Positions 1-7,270 of a stretch of 10,728 nt of DNA are shown one piece after another. Numbering within the stretch: the stretch's first letter is position 1; every line of letters begins with the position of its first letter. Origin of the DNA: Competibacteraceae bacterium UBA2788 (GTDB lineage Bacteria; Pseudomonadota; Gammaproteobacteria; Competibacterales; Competibacteraceae); the NCBI GenBank assembly GCA_002352185.1, contig DEHY01000019.1, positions 1 to 10,728 of the forward strand, read 5' to 3'. Made by a program: the position numbers and the translations under genes. The notes under the pieces were generated by a model that worked only from the letters and a program-made list of their open reading frames with translations, was not told the DNA's origin and did not search any database.

Positions 1-107
1 CACCTCAGTGAGCCACTACCGAAAATCCTGATAAAAGGATGCTGCGCAATGACGCAAAATACCCGTTCGTCGGCGCTACGCGCCATTGGGATCGGATCGG
101 CTAAAAG

Positions 108-1322
108 CTATCGATGCGCGGGCGGTGGTGGAATGACCGGGAAGGGCTGCCCTGATTCCGTTCGCGGCACGCGCTGGAGCATGTTTCGAATGATCCGTTC
201 AGCCGGCACATAGCCATCCGAGATCGCTGGTTGCGGAAGAATCCGGGGCAACGCTGGCATCTCAGGCTTTCGTGGCAGCGATTCAATCGTAGCTTTTGCG
301 CCTTCCACTGCGCTGCGGCGCAGTATGGTTGTAGCTGTCTTGGCTTTAAACACGTTAGCGGCGGCCTCTTTTGTCATAGCGTCCTTTGCTAAAGCGTTCG
401 CTATTTCTTTTGTGTTTATTGTTATTGGGATCGCCAGGTTTGACCAAGGTAACTGCGATAGCAAATAACCAGAAACTTCCCCGATCGCCGACTCGCCCAT
501 TTTCAGCCCACCCCGTTTGAGCGCCTCTGAAATGCTTTTGCCGGAACCTATAGCCATTGCCACTTCGTGCTGCGCCTCCACGAAACCGATCACCAGATTG
601 GTTGTGACCGCTGCGCCTTTTTCGATATCCTTGAATAAGGCCGCCTGTCCGACCTTGACTTTCATCAGACCGAATACCATCTGCATACCGCCTTCGAGTA
701 CGGCAAATCCAATGTTCTCGGTGTCGGCATAACGAGCTGCCCCCTTTATAAAGCCGCGTGCGCCAAGAACGCCGGCCAGTGCGCCGCCGGACAGAAACGT
801 TGCCCCCACCATCAGGATATCGGCTGAAGCGTTGCGCACGATCTCCAAGCCTTTTTTCACCTCTTCGAGCGTCTTGACGTTGGTCCCAATGCCAGCCATG
901 GTTCCTCGCCATGCGTCATTGCTCTGCTTCCAGAACTTCTTGTCGTACTCGAGGGTGTCCTTGCGCAAACCGATCAGATGTTCAATGGTTCGTTCTCCAG
1001 ACGAAGGCAACCAGTTTCTCCAGATATCTCCCGCCAAGCGCGCCGCCTCAAGATCAGCGCCCTTTTCTACCGCCAGCCAGTCGACTTCAACGTGTTCAAT
1101 GGTTGGTAAAAAGGGCCTGTCTATTATTTGTTCTGCGAAACGAAATCCTCCGGATACGTTTCGGAAATCGGGTTTTCTCTTTATCACCTTGCTATGTTTC
1201 AAAACCTCCTTAGAACGGGCGTATGCCCGAAGAATGCGATAGACGCCAACCCAATCGGTTTTCCAAACTGAGCCGCAAGCGTCGGTATATTCAAACCAGA
1301 ACTTTGCATTGGGATCGATCAT
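108..1322 (-). CDS. Hypothetical protein, 404 aa, with glycine-rich hydrophobic core
   Basis: I do not recognise this protein. The ATG at 1322 is chosen because AAGGAG lies 8 bases upstream (1331-1336). An upstream TTG at 1355 in the same frame would swallow that site. The N-terminal third (1-160) is charged and rich in Trp and aromatic residues. Residues about 168-198 form a Gly/Ala-rich hydrophobic stretch with repeated small residues (GATFLSGGALAGVLGARG), like a glycine zipper or membrane-inserting hairpin. Residues 205-300 continue amphipathic and Gly-rich. The tail (350-404) is Pro-rich and ends in PPPPAHR. There is no signal peptide. This layout is seen in some secreted effectors or toxins, but no catalytic motif or immunity gene is visible, so that is only a guess. 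It lies downstream of the PEP-CTERM gene on the same strand with a 132-base gap and ends in TAG. Confidence 0.7.
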   Translation of the reverse strand: MIDPNAKFWFEYTDACGSVWKTDWVGVYRILRAYARSKEVLKHSKVIKRKPDFRNVSGGFRFAEQIIDRPFLPTIEHVEVDWLAVEKGADLEAARLAGDIWRNWLPSSGERTIEHLIGLRKDTLEYDKKFWKQSNDAWRGTMAGIGTNVKTLEEVKKGLEIVRNASADILMVGATFLSGGALAGVLGARGFIKGAARYADTENIGFAVLEGGMQMVFGLMKVKVGQAALFKDIEKGAAVTTNLVIGFVEAQHEVAMAIGSGKSISEALKRGGLKMGESAIGEVSGYLLSQLPWSNLAIPITINTKEIANALAKDAMTKEAAANVFKAKTATTILRRSAVEGAKATIESLPRKPEMPALPRILPQPAISDGYVPAERIIRNMLQRVPRTESGQPFPVIPPPPAHR

Positions 1323-1330
1323 GGTCACTT

Positions 1331-1336
1331 CTCCTT
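1331..1336 (-). promoter_or_regulatory. Ribosome-binding site AAGGAG fixing the start at 1322
   Basis: On the minus strand AAGGAG is followed by AAGTGACC and then ATG. This strong Shine-Dalgarno match supports the internal ATG over the longer TTG-initiated reading frame. Confidence 0.75.
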
Positions 1337-1454
1337 GATATAACCAGAGCGACAATTGAGCTTACAGCTCGCATCTGTGATGACATGATGGCAGCGCAAG
1401 ACTATGCTGCTTGCTTCTTTAGCGCCGACCCATCGATTGACAGGGTCTCATTTT

Positions 1455-2195
1455 TTACATTCGTTTCCTGGAAACCAGCGCTGGTATGAAACGGGTCAGA
1501 CTAGCCAGCCCAATGAGGAGCAGGATAATAGAGGAGGGTTCAGGCACTACGCCAACCCCTATCGCTGCAAAAACCTTTGCTGATCCAGTATACAGATCAG
1601 CCGCAGTCCATCCATGACTGGAAGAAAATTCAATCGGACTGACGCCTACAATAAATCCAGGCAGTGAACTACTGGTTCCATTGATGATCTCAAAAGTATC
1701 TCCAATATTGAAGCTTGAGGCATGAGGAATCCACTCATTCAGGTTCACGCCAATAAAAAGATTGGTGGCGTCATTGTACAGGCTGGGCAGCCCGGAAAAT
1801 ACATTCTCGCCAAGGAGCGCCTGCAGAGAATCCTGGTAGACAGCCAGTTTGAAGGTGGATAGATCTTCTGAAACAACAAAGCCTGTTTCCGTACTGGATT
1901 TATTGCCGGAGCCCTCCTTTTCAAAGAAAATCATCAAATCAGTTATCTTGTGACCATCGTAAATCGTTCCAACGGGGAAAATTTCTTTCTTGAACTTATC
2001 GATTGTGTCTCCGCAATTTAATACTACATTGTGAATTTTTTCACTGCCGCCATTCCATGAGACCCACACCTCAATCAATGTTTCTCCTGATCCAGAACAC
2101 TCCGTCACAGCGTTTGTCGCTCCCGCCTCCACTTTCCCAACAGCCAGCAGAGCGCCTAAGAAGAGAAAAGCGGTAAGTTTTTTTGATAGTTTCAT
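1455..2195 (-). CDS. PEP-CTERM sorting domain protein (secreted/surface, 246 aa)
   Basis: This is an exported protein of the PEP-CTERM class. In that class an exosortase recognises a C-terminal Pro-Glu-Pro signal, and the proteins are commonly linked to exopolysaccharide or biofilm matrix. Residues 1-24 form a signal peptide (MKLSKK, hydrophobic core, likely cut after KVEA). The C-terminus holds VPEPSS (217-222), a hydrophobic helix (223-241) and a basic end RKRM, the standard tripartite sorting tail. The mature domain (25-215) is Ser/Gly/Asn-rich and not assigned to a fold. Cys33 and Cys61 could form a disulfide. The start has an AAGGTAGG-like site upstream. No exosortase gene is in the window. 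The leader contains a putative cyclic di-GMP riboswitch and terminator. The gene is noticeably less GC-rich than the permease and corrin genes. Confidence 0.9.
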   Translation of the reverse strand: MKLSKKLTAFLFLGALLAVGKVEAGATNAVTECSGSGETLIEVWVSWNGGSEKIHNVVLNCGDTIDKFKKEIFPVGTIYDGHKITDLMIFFEKEGSGNKSSTETGFVVSEDLSTFKLAVYQDSLQALLGENVFSGLPSLYNDATNLFIGVNLNEWIPHASSFNIGDTFEIINGTSSSLPGFIVGVSPIEFSSSHGWTAADLYTGSAKVFAAIGVGVVPEPSSIILLLIGLASLTRFIPALVSRKRM

Positions 2196-2256
2196 GATAC
2201 ACCTACCTTTATACGCGCCGTAATATTCTCGACTGGTTTATTTGAGACTGTTGAAG

Positions 2257-2288
2257 ACTAAAGAAAAAGCCGAACCACCCTAGCGACT
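2257..2288 (-). terminator. Candidate intrinsic terminator in the PEP-CTERM leader
   Basis: Read on the minus strand, AGTCG (2288-2284) pairs with CGGCT (2272-2268), with one G-T wobble, around an 11-base loop. TTTTTCTTT follows at once. The stem is short and could be slightly extended by weak pairs in the loop. It lies about 70 bases upstream of the PEP-CTERM start codon and downstream of the riboswitch-like fold, as expected of a transcription-attenuation platform. TCGG in its 3' arm could instead pair with CCGA at the 3' edge of the aptamer, giving a possible antiterminator (inference, 4 bp only). Confidence 0.45.
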
Positions 2289-2296
2289 TTTACGCA

Positions 2297-2375
2297 GGCC
2301 ACACTCGGTAGTCCAGCTGTCTTTAATTTGAGACCCACAACTTTCGCTCCCGCCTCACGGCAGGTTTTGGCTTTA
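2297..2375 (-). ncRNA. Putative cyclic di-GMP-I (GEMM) riboswitch aptamer, divergent
   Basis: Minus-strand reading resembles the GEMM-I family in order. There is an A-rich strand ending AAAACC. A P2 hairpin follows, CCTGCC/GGCGGG, with a GNRA-type loop GTGA (2364-2349). A junction with GGGA and GCGAAAG comes next. P3 has AGTT pairing AGCT (2342-2339 with 2318-2315) and GTCT pairing AGAC (2334-2331 with 2322-2319). The closing segment GCTGGACTACCGA is very like the family's 3' conserved strand. Deviations: AGCG stands where ACGC is usual, and C stands where the ligand-contacting G is expected in the first joining strand. It could therefore be degenerate or bind another dinucleotide. The fit with a PEP-CTERM target, tied to biofilm, supports the call. 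Confidence 0.55.
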
Positions 2376-2377
2376 AA

Positions 2378-2407
2378 TACATAACCCTGTTAACATAAAA
2401 AATACAA
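2378..2407 (-). promoter_or_regulatory. Candidate sigma-70 promoter for the PEP-CTERM leader
   Basis: Minus strand: -35-like TTGTAT (2407-2402), an 18-base spacer, and -10-like TATGTA (2383-2378), in an AT-rich stretch. The expected start is near 2371, just at the 5' edge of the riboswitch-like fold. The match to consensus is moderate. Confidence 0.3.
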
Positions 2408-2456
2408 TAAATAAAGTACGTAAAATAGTCAGGAATTATCCATCCTTGGCGTTAAG

Positions 2457-2468
2457 GGGTGTAAACCC
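2457..2468 (+). other. GTAA-loop hairpin abutting the iscB start; possible omega-RNA 3' remnant
   Basis: GGGT-GTAA-ACCC is a perfect 4-bp stem with a GTAA loop ending at the base before ATG. The intact element has the same design, GCGC-GTAA-GCGC, just upstream of its iscB. The rest of an omega-RNA is not recognisable further upstream, where the sequence turns AT-rich and belongs to the PEP-CTERM leader. The AAGGGG likely to serve as ribosome-binding site overlaps this stem, so the fold could limit translation. Confidence 0.45.
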
Positions 2469-3761
2469 ATGAATTCCATCTTTGTGCTTAGCGCTACCAA
2501 GACGCCGTTAATGCCGACTCATCCCGCACGGGCGCGCAAGCTGTTGACCGCTGGCCGGGCCGCTGTTTATCGGAGGCGGCCTTTCACCATCATCTTGAAC
2601 CATCGGAACACGGGCGATGTGCAGCCGATTGAAGTGAAAGTTGACCCCGGCAGCAAAACCACGGGCATCGCCTTGGTGGGACACTTTGAACAGCAGGGCG
2701 CAGTGGTCTTATTCGGCGCGAACTTGAATCATCGGGGTCAGGCGATTAAGAACGCGCTGGAATCCCGTCGTTCGCTGCGTCGGGGCCGCCGAGGTCGCAA
2801 GACCCGCTACCGGCCAGCCCGGTTTCTGAATCGAATCCGAAAAGCCGGGTGGCTACCGCCGTCGGTGGAGTCACGAGTCGTCAATGCCGAGGCCGTCATT
2901 CACCGGCTGGCGGCGCGATGCCCGATCACGGAGGCGACGGTTGAACTCGTCAAGTTCGATCTGCAGGCGATGGTCAACCCGGAAGTCAGTGGCGTTGAGT
3001 ATCAGTAGGGCGAACTCGCAGGCTATGAAGTCCGGGAATATCTGCTGGAGAAATGGCATCGCACCTGTGCCTATTGCGGGAAGAACGACGTGCCGTTGCA
3101 AGTCGAACATATCCAGCCTCGCGCCGCAGGCGGCAGCAACCGCGTCTCGAATCTGACCCTGGCCTGTCAACCGTGCAATCAGAACAAGGGCAGCCGACCG
3201 ATTGCTGAATTTCTGAAAGGCAAACCCGATCGGCTCAAGCGCATTCAAGCGCAGGCGAAAGCGCCGCTTAAAGATGCCGCAGCCGTCAATGCGAGCCGAT
3301 GGGCTTTGGTCAACCGTCTTAAAGAGCAGATGCCGGTAACAACCGGAAGCGGCGGACGCACGAAGTTCAATCGGACGCAGCAGCACTACGCCAAAGACCA
3401 TTGGATTGATGCCGCGTGTGTGGGCGAATCCGGCAAACGGGTTTCGATTCGCACGGGCATGAAGCCGCTGGTCATCACGTCAAAAGGACGCGGTCGGCAT
3501 CAGGTGGTTCGCACCGACAAATTTGGGTTCCCACGCGGAAAGGCCGGGCGGATTAAGCGCGTTCACGGCTTTTCAACCGGCGACCTCGTGAGACTCTATC
3601 AGCCGAGGGGGAAATATGCGGGAACCTATACCGCTCGCTTGTCCGGGATTCGAGCCACCGGGCAATTCGATATTCGGACGCCGACCGTAACCATTACCGC
3701 GAGCTACAAAAACTTTCGACTCATCCAGCCCAACGACGGGTTTGCTTATGCGACCCATTAA
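2469..3761 (+). pseudogene. iscB: IscB RNA-guided nuclease, interrupted by in-frame amber codon
   Basis: IscB is the compact nickase-pair ancestor of Cas9, guided by omega-RNA. The order is PLMP domain (KTPLMP, residues 11-16), RuvC-I with D59 in VDPGSKTTGIAL, an Arg-rich bridge helix (about 99-119), RuvC-II with E159, HNH with Cys pairs C200/C203 and C233/C236 and catalytic-type H214 in VEHI, RuvC-III with H311 and D314 (HWIDAACVGE), then a C-terminal domain to residue 430. Codon 180 is TAG (3006-3008). The intact paralogue has Gln at the same place (SGVEYQQG), so a single CAG-to-TAG change explains it. The frame is otherwise open for 250 codons beyond, with all catalytic residues kept. Reinitiation at the GTG at 3090 would lose the first Cys pair. 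TAG ends at least three other genes here, so the code is not reassigned. It is probably a recent pseudogene; readthrough is not excluded. Confidence 0.85.
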
Positions 3762-3791
3762 CCAACAAGACGGCGGCGACGGCAGTTCATT

Positions 3792-3879
3792 CCGCCGGAC
3801 GCCCGGTTTCGTGCCCTCCGCGCAACGCCTGATGGCCGGCGCGGAAAGCCGGGCACTCCCCCATGGCTTAAACCGGCGG
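3792..3879. repeat. Nested inverted-repeat block downstream of iscB
   Basis: The outer arms CCGCCGG (3792-3798) and CCGGCGG (3873-3879) are perfect complements. Inside, GTGCCCTCCGCGC (3811-3823) pairs with GCGCGGA plus GGGCAC (3839-3845 and 3851-3856) around a 5-base bulge. GCC-TGAT-GGC forms a small hairpin in the loop. The block lies between the iscB stop and the permease start. It may be the element's right end, an RNA structure or a relic. No U-tract follows, so it is not a classical terminator. Confidence 0.55.
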
Positions 3880-3919
3880 GGTCGTTCGTCATCCATGCCT
3901 CACTTCAAGGTCTAAAGCG

Positions 3920-6463
3920 ATGCCAAACGTCATGACTTCCTCTTCTGCCACGGTCCGCTCCCAGAGTTGGTCCACCCTGATGCGCATGGCTCTGCGCGCC
4001 TTGCGCCGCGACTGGCAATCCGGTGAATTGCGGGTGCTGGCGGTGGCGTTGTTGATTGCCGTCGCCAGCGTTGTTGCCGTCGGGTTTTCCAACGACCGCA
4101 TTCAGCAGGCGATGGAACGCAAGGCCAGCGAACTGCTGGGCGCGGATTTGGTCGTGGCGGCGCCGACGCCCATTCAGCCGTTGCTGGCCGAGGAGGCGCA
4201 ACGCCAGGGGCTGGCAACCGCCACGACCCTGAGTTTCCCCAGCGTGATCGTGGCCGGCGAGACCACGCAACTGGCTGAAGTCAAGGCCGTCGGTTCCGGC
4301 TATCCGCTGCGGGGCGCGCTTCAGGTCAGTGAGCGGCCTTTTGCGCCGCCCCGCGCCGTAACCACGATTCCCGATCCCGGCCAGGTCTGGCTGGACGAGC
4401 GGTTGTTGCAAACCCTGAATTTACAAGTGGGCGATGCGGTGGACCTGGGTTCGCGGAGCTTCCGCATTGAACAGGTGCTGGCTTATGAGCCGGATCGGGC
4501 CGGCGATCTGTTCAGCATCGCCCCGCGTCTGATGATGAATGGGGCGGATGTGCCTGCGACCGGGCTGGTGCAGTTGGGCAGCCGGGTTGAGTACCGTTTA
4601 CTGCTGGCGGGCGAACCGGCGGCGGTCGAAGCGTTCAAGGTCTGGGCGAAATCCCGGCTGGCGACCGGCGAGAAGCTGCAAGGCGTGCGCGATGCCCGCA
4701 TCGAACTGCGGGCGGCGCTGGAACGGGCGCAGCGCTTCTTGAATCTGGCGGCGCTGGTCAGCGTGATCCTGGCCGGGGTCGGCGTCGCTATCGCCGCCCG
4801 CCGCTTTGCCGCCCGTCACTGGGACAGCGTCGCCATTTTGCGCTGCGTTGGCGCGACGCAAGCGCTGGTGACGCGGCTGTTCCTGCTGGAGTTATTGATG
4901 CTGGCGGTGTTGGCCGGCGCGGCGGGCCTGGCGTTCGGCTATCTCGCTCAATACGGCTTGAGCGGCTTGCTGGGCCAACTGGTCAGCAGCACGGAGCTGC
5001 CCGCGCCGTCGTGGTTTCCGATCCTGCCGGCGCTTGCAACCGGCTTTATCACCCTGCTGGGTTTTGGTCTGCCGCCGCTGTTGCGGTTGCGGGACGTGCC
5101 GCCGCTGCGGGTGTTGCGCCGTGATCTCGGCCCGGTCAATCCGCGTTTGCTGGCCCTGTACGGCCCTGCGGTGGCGGCGACCGCCGCGCTGCTGGTCTGG
5201 CAGGCGGGCGACTGGCGGCTGGCGCTGTATGTCTGCGCCGGCGTCGCCGGAACGGCAGTCGTGCTGGCGCTGGGAGCGTGGGGCTTGGTCGAGGCGCTGA
5301 ACCTGTTGCGCGGTCGGGTCGGCGTGGCCTGGCGCTTCGGGCTGGCCAATATCGCCCGGCGCGGTCCCGGCAGCGCGGTGCAGGTGGTGGCGCTGGGGCT
5401 GGGCTTGATGGCGCTGTTGATGCTGAGCCTGGTGCGCACCGATCTGCTGACCAGTTGGCGGGCCAGCCTGCCCGCCGATGCGCCCAATCATTTTTTGATC
5501 AATATCCAGCCGCATGAAGTCGCCGGAGTGAAGGCTTTTCTGGGCGAACGCGGCTTGAGCAGCGTCGAACTGTTCCCGATGGTGCGCGGGCGATTGACGG
5601 CGATCAACGGTCGGGCGGTAACGCCGGGCGATTACGGCAATCCGCGCGCGCAACGGCTGGTGGCGCGGGAATTTAATTTGTCCTGGACCGACCGCTTGCA
5701 GGAGGACAATCGCATTCTGTCCGGGCGCTGGTGGAATGTCGGCGATCACGGTCAGGGCGTCGCCTCGGTCGAGATCGGCCTGGCGAGGGATTTGGGCATT
5801 GCGCTGCACGATACCTTGCGGTTTCAGATTGCCGGGCAGGCGCTGGAGGCCAAGGTGGTCAGTCTGCGCAGCGTCGAGTGGGACTCGTTCCGGGCCAATT
5901 TTTTCGTCGTCTTCCCTTCCGGCGTGCTGGACGGCTATCCGGCGACCTGGATCACCAGTTTCCATCTGCCCGCCGGGCAAAAACCGCTACTGGCGGAACT
6001 GGTGCGGCATTACCCATCGGTGACGGTGCTGGATGTGGAGGCGCTGATGACCAAGGTCCGCGACATCATGGAGCGAGTGATCGCGGCGGTTGAATATGTG
6101 TTCCTGTTCACCTTGGCGGCGGGGCTGGTGGTGTTGTATGCGGCGATCCAGGCGACCCAGGACGAGCGCCGGTTCGAGAGCGCCGTGCTGCGAACTCTTG
6201 GCGCGCGGCGGGCGATGGTGCGGCAAAGTCTGCTGGCGGAATTTGCGACGCTGGGGTTGCTGGCTGGCGTTCTCGCCGCCGCCGCCGCATCCCTGCTGGG
6301 CTACGTGCTGGCGACGCACCTGTTTGATTTTCCGTACCGCTGGAGTCTGTGGGTTTGGCTGCTGGGTGGTGGCGCGGGCGTCATCGGAGTGGGGCTGGCG
6401 GGTTTGCTCGGAGCGCGGTCGGCGCTGAGTCAGCCGCCGTGGCGGGCATTGCGGGAGCTTTAG
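3920..6463 (+). CDS. ybbP: YbbP-like FtsX-family ABC transporter permease
   Basis: This is a large inner-membrane permease of the type VII (MacB/LolCE-like) ABC superfamily, with a duplicated FtsX layout. Its 847 residues are close to E. coli YbbP. There is one N-terminal membrane helix (about 37-57) followed by a large periplasmic domain with GADLVVAAP near its start. A cluster of helices spans about 270-510. A second periplasmic domain follows (about 515-710). A final FtsX triplet starts near VIAAVEYVFLFTLAAGLVVL, passes ERRFESAVLRTLGARR, and ends at about 840. YbbP works with the ATPase YbbA in lipid or lipoprotein-related transport of unclear substrate, often beside the thioesterase TesA. 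No ATPase lies in the window, where the upstream neighbour is the iscB relic. The ATG at 3920 has AAGG 9 bases upstream; in-frame ATGs at 3932 and 3980 are alternatives. It ends in TAG, overlapping the cbiG stop tail to tail. Confidence 0.85.
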   Translation: MPNVMTSSSATVRSQSWSTLMRMALRALRRDWQSGELRVLAVALLIAVASVVAVGFSNDRIQQAMERKASELLGADLVVAAPTPIQPLLAEEAQRQGLATATTLSFPSVIVAGETTQLAEVKAVGSGYPLRGALQVSERPFAPPRAVTTIPDPGQVWLDERLLQTLNLQVGDAVDLGSRSFRIEQVLAYEPDRAGDLFSIAPRLMMNGADVPATGLVQLGSRVEYRLLLAGEPAAVEAFKVWAKSRLATGEKLQGVRDARIELRAALERAQRFLNLAALVSVILAGVGVAIAARRFAARHWDSVAILRCVGATQALVTRLFLLELLMLAVLAGAAGLAFGYLAQYGLSGLLGQLVSSTELPAPSWFPILPALATGFITLLGFGLPPLLRLRDVPPLRVLRRDLGPVNPRLLALYGPAVAATAALLVWQAGDWRLALYVCAGVAGTAVVLALGAWGLVEALNLLRGRVGVAWRFGLANIARRGPGSAVQVVALGLGLMALLMLSLVRTDLLTSWRASLPADAPNHFLINIQPHEVAGVKAFLGERGLSSVELFPMVRGRLTAINGRAVTPGDYGNPRAQRLVAREFNLSWTDRLQEDNRILSGRWWNVGDHGQGVASVEIGLARDLGIALHDTLRFQIAGQALEAKVVSLRSVEWDSFRANFFVVFPSGVLDGYPATWITSFHLPAGQKPLLAELVRHYPSVTVLDVEALMTKVRDIMERVIAAVEYVFLFTLAAGLVVLYAAIQATQDERRFESAVLRTLGARRAMVRQSLLAEFATLGLLAGVLAAAAASLLGYVLATHLFDFPYRWSLWVWLLGGGAGVIGVGLAGLLGARSALSQPPWRALREL

Positions 6464-7233
6464 ATATTTGCATACGCTCTGGCTACGGCCAGCGTCGCAT
6501 CCGCATTCTTTTGCTTGGGAATAATCAGTTCCGCCCGGTATTGATGATGAATCAGCCGTTCGGCGTGAGCCAGTGCGGCGGCTTCCGCGACGCCGTAGCA
6601 GCCGGTTTCCCGAAACACGATCTCGGATTTGCGACTGAGCCGGTCGCCGTATTCATTCAGCGCGGCAGCGGAATAGAAGTGAATGGGCACTTGCAGCGTT
6701 GCGGCCAGTTGATGCAGTCCCGGTTCGTCCTGCTTCAGTTCAATGCTCGCCAGTGCGCGCAACTCATTGCGTTGCAAGCCGTGACGGGTCAAGGTCTGGT
6801 CAATTAACGCCAGCAGCGGTTCCAGTGGACAGCCGCGATTGCAACCGAGGCCGGCGACCAATAGCGGTTGGGTATAGCGTTGCGCGCCGGTAATCACCGC
6901 TTGCGCGCCCAGGAATTCACTGACTTGTCGCGCCCATTCATTGGCGCCGCCTTCATGGCCGGACAGCAACGGCACCACAAAGCGCCCGTGTTCATCCAGC
7001 ACCAGCACCGCCGGATCCTGGTATTTGTCGCGCAGAACCGGCGCCAGAGTCCGCACCACAATCCCTACCGCGCCAAGCAGAATCAGCCGGCGCCCAGCCA
7101 GAAAACGCTCGCGCACCACGTCCTGAAACGGTTGCGGGCGGTGCAGATGTTCGGCGTCTGACAGGAATTCCCGCAACCGTTCCGCCAGCGCCTGGCCGGG
7201 GTCGGTGAGGCTGACAATCGTGATAGGGGGCAT
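6460..7233 (-). CDS. cbiG: Cobalamin biosynthesis protein CbiG, short form (257 aa)
   Basis: CbiG opens the delta-lactone ring of cobalt-precorrin-5A, releasing acetaldehyde during ring contraction in the early-cobalt (anaerobic) B12 route. The N-terminal domain is clear: GIVVRTLAPVLRDKYQDPAV (57-76) and LLSGHEGGANE (89-99). The C-terminal domain begins at VAGLGCNRGC (126-135) and contains GVAEAAAL (214-221). The linker or middle domain present in the roughly 350-residue enterobacterial protein is essentially missing, since the N domain runs into the C domain after about residue 120. No strong ribosome-binding site is seen upstream of 7233, but the start fits the family's N-terminus (ITIVSLTDPG). 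It is last in the minus-strand cobalamin cluster, downstream of the nuclease gene, and its TAA overlaps the permease TAG. Confidence 0.9.
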   Translation of the reverse strand: MPPITIVSLTDPGQALAERLREFLSDAEHLHRPQPFQDVVRERFLAGRRLILLGAVGIVVRTLAPVLRDKYQDPAVLVLDEHGRFVVPLLSGHEGGANEWARQVSEFLGAQAVITGAQRYTQPLLVAGLGCNRGCPLEPLLALIDQTLTRHGLQRNELRALASIELKQDEPGLHQLAATLQVPIHFYSAAALNEYGDRLSRKSEIVFRETGCYGVAEAAALAHAERLIHHQYRAELIIPKQKNADATLAVARAYANI

Positions 7234-7270
7234 GTACTGCGAATCACGCTATTGGAGAGTGGATAAGCAG

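Larger units (their letters stand above)
2457..3880 (+). mobile_element. Degraded ISC-type element remnant carrying the interrupted iscB
   Basis: The unit runs from a GTAA-loop hairpin abutting the iscB start codon to the inverted-repeat block after its stop. A hairpin CCGG-ACGC-CCGG followed by TTTCGTG (3795-3813) is reminiscent of the right end of the second element (hairpin then TTTCTCG). No left end with the CCTAAAGG hairpin and no transposase are present, so the boundaries are approximate and the remnant status is inferred. Confidence 0.35.

Noticed and set aside
25..84. Small hairpins ATCCT/AGGAT (25-40) and GGCGC-TAC-GCGCC (72-84) after the first gene
   Set aside because: They are short, without a T-tract on the minus strand, and of a kind expected by chance. 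The 1-107 stretch holds no gene I can support.
3006..3008. TAG reassigned to Gln genome-wide
   Set aside because: The permease, cobI and the protein at 108-1322 all end in TAG at family- or context-consistent positions, so TAG acts as a stop here.
3090..3761. Separate downstream gene starting at GTG 3090
   Set aside because: That start would cut off the first zinc-type Cys pair of the HNH domain, and no ribosome-binding site is evident. It is the 3' part of the interrupted iscB.
4892..5980. Long minus-strand open frame (362 codons) inside the permease gene
   Set aside because: It is antisense to clear YbbP coding sequence. Its Gln/Arg/Pro-rich composition is the usual shadow of GC-rich coding DNA.
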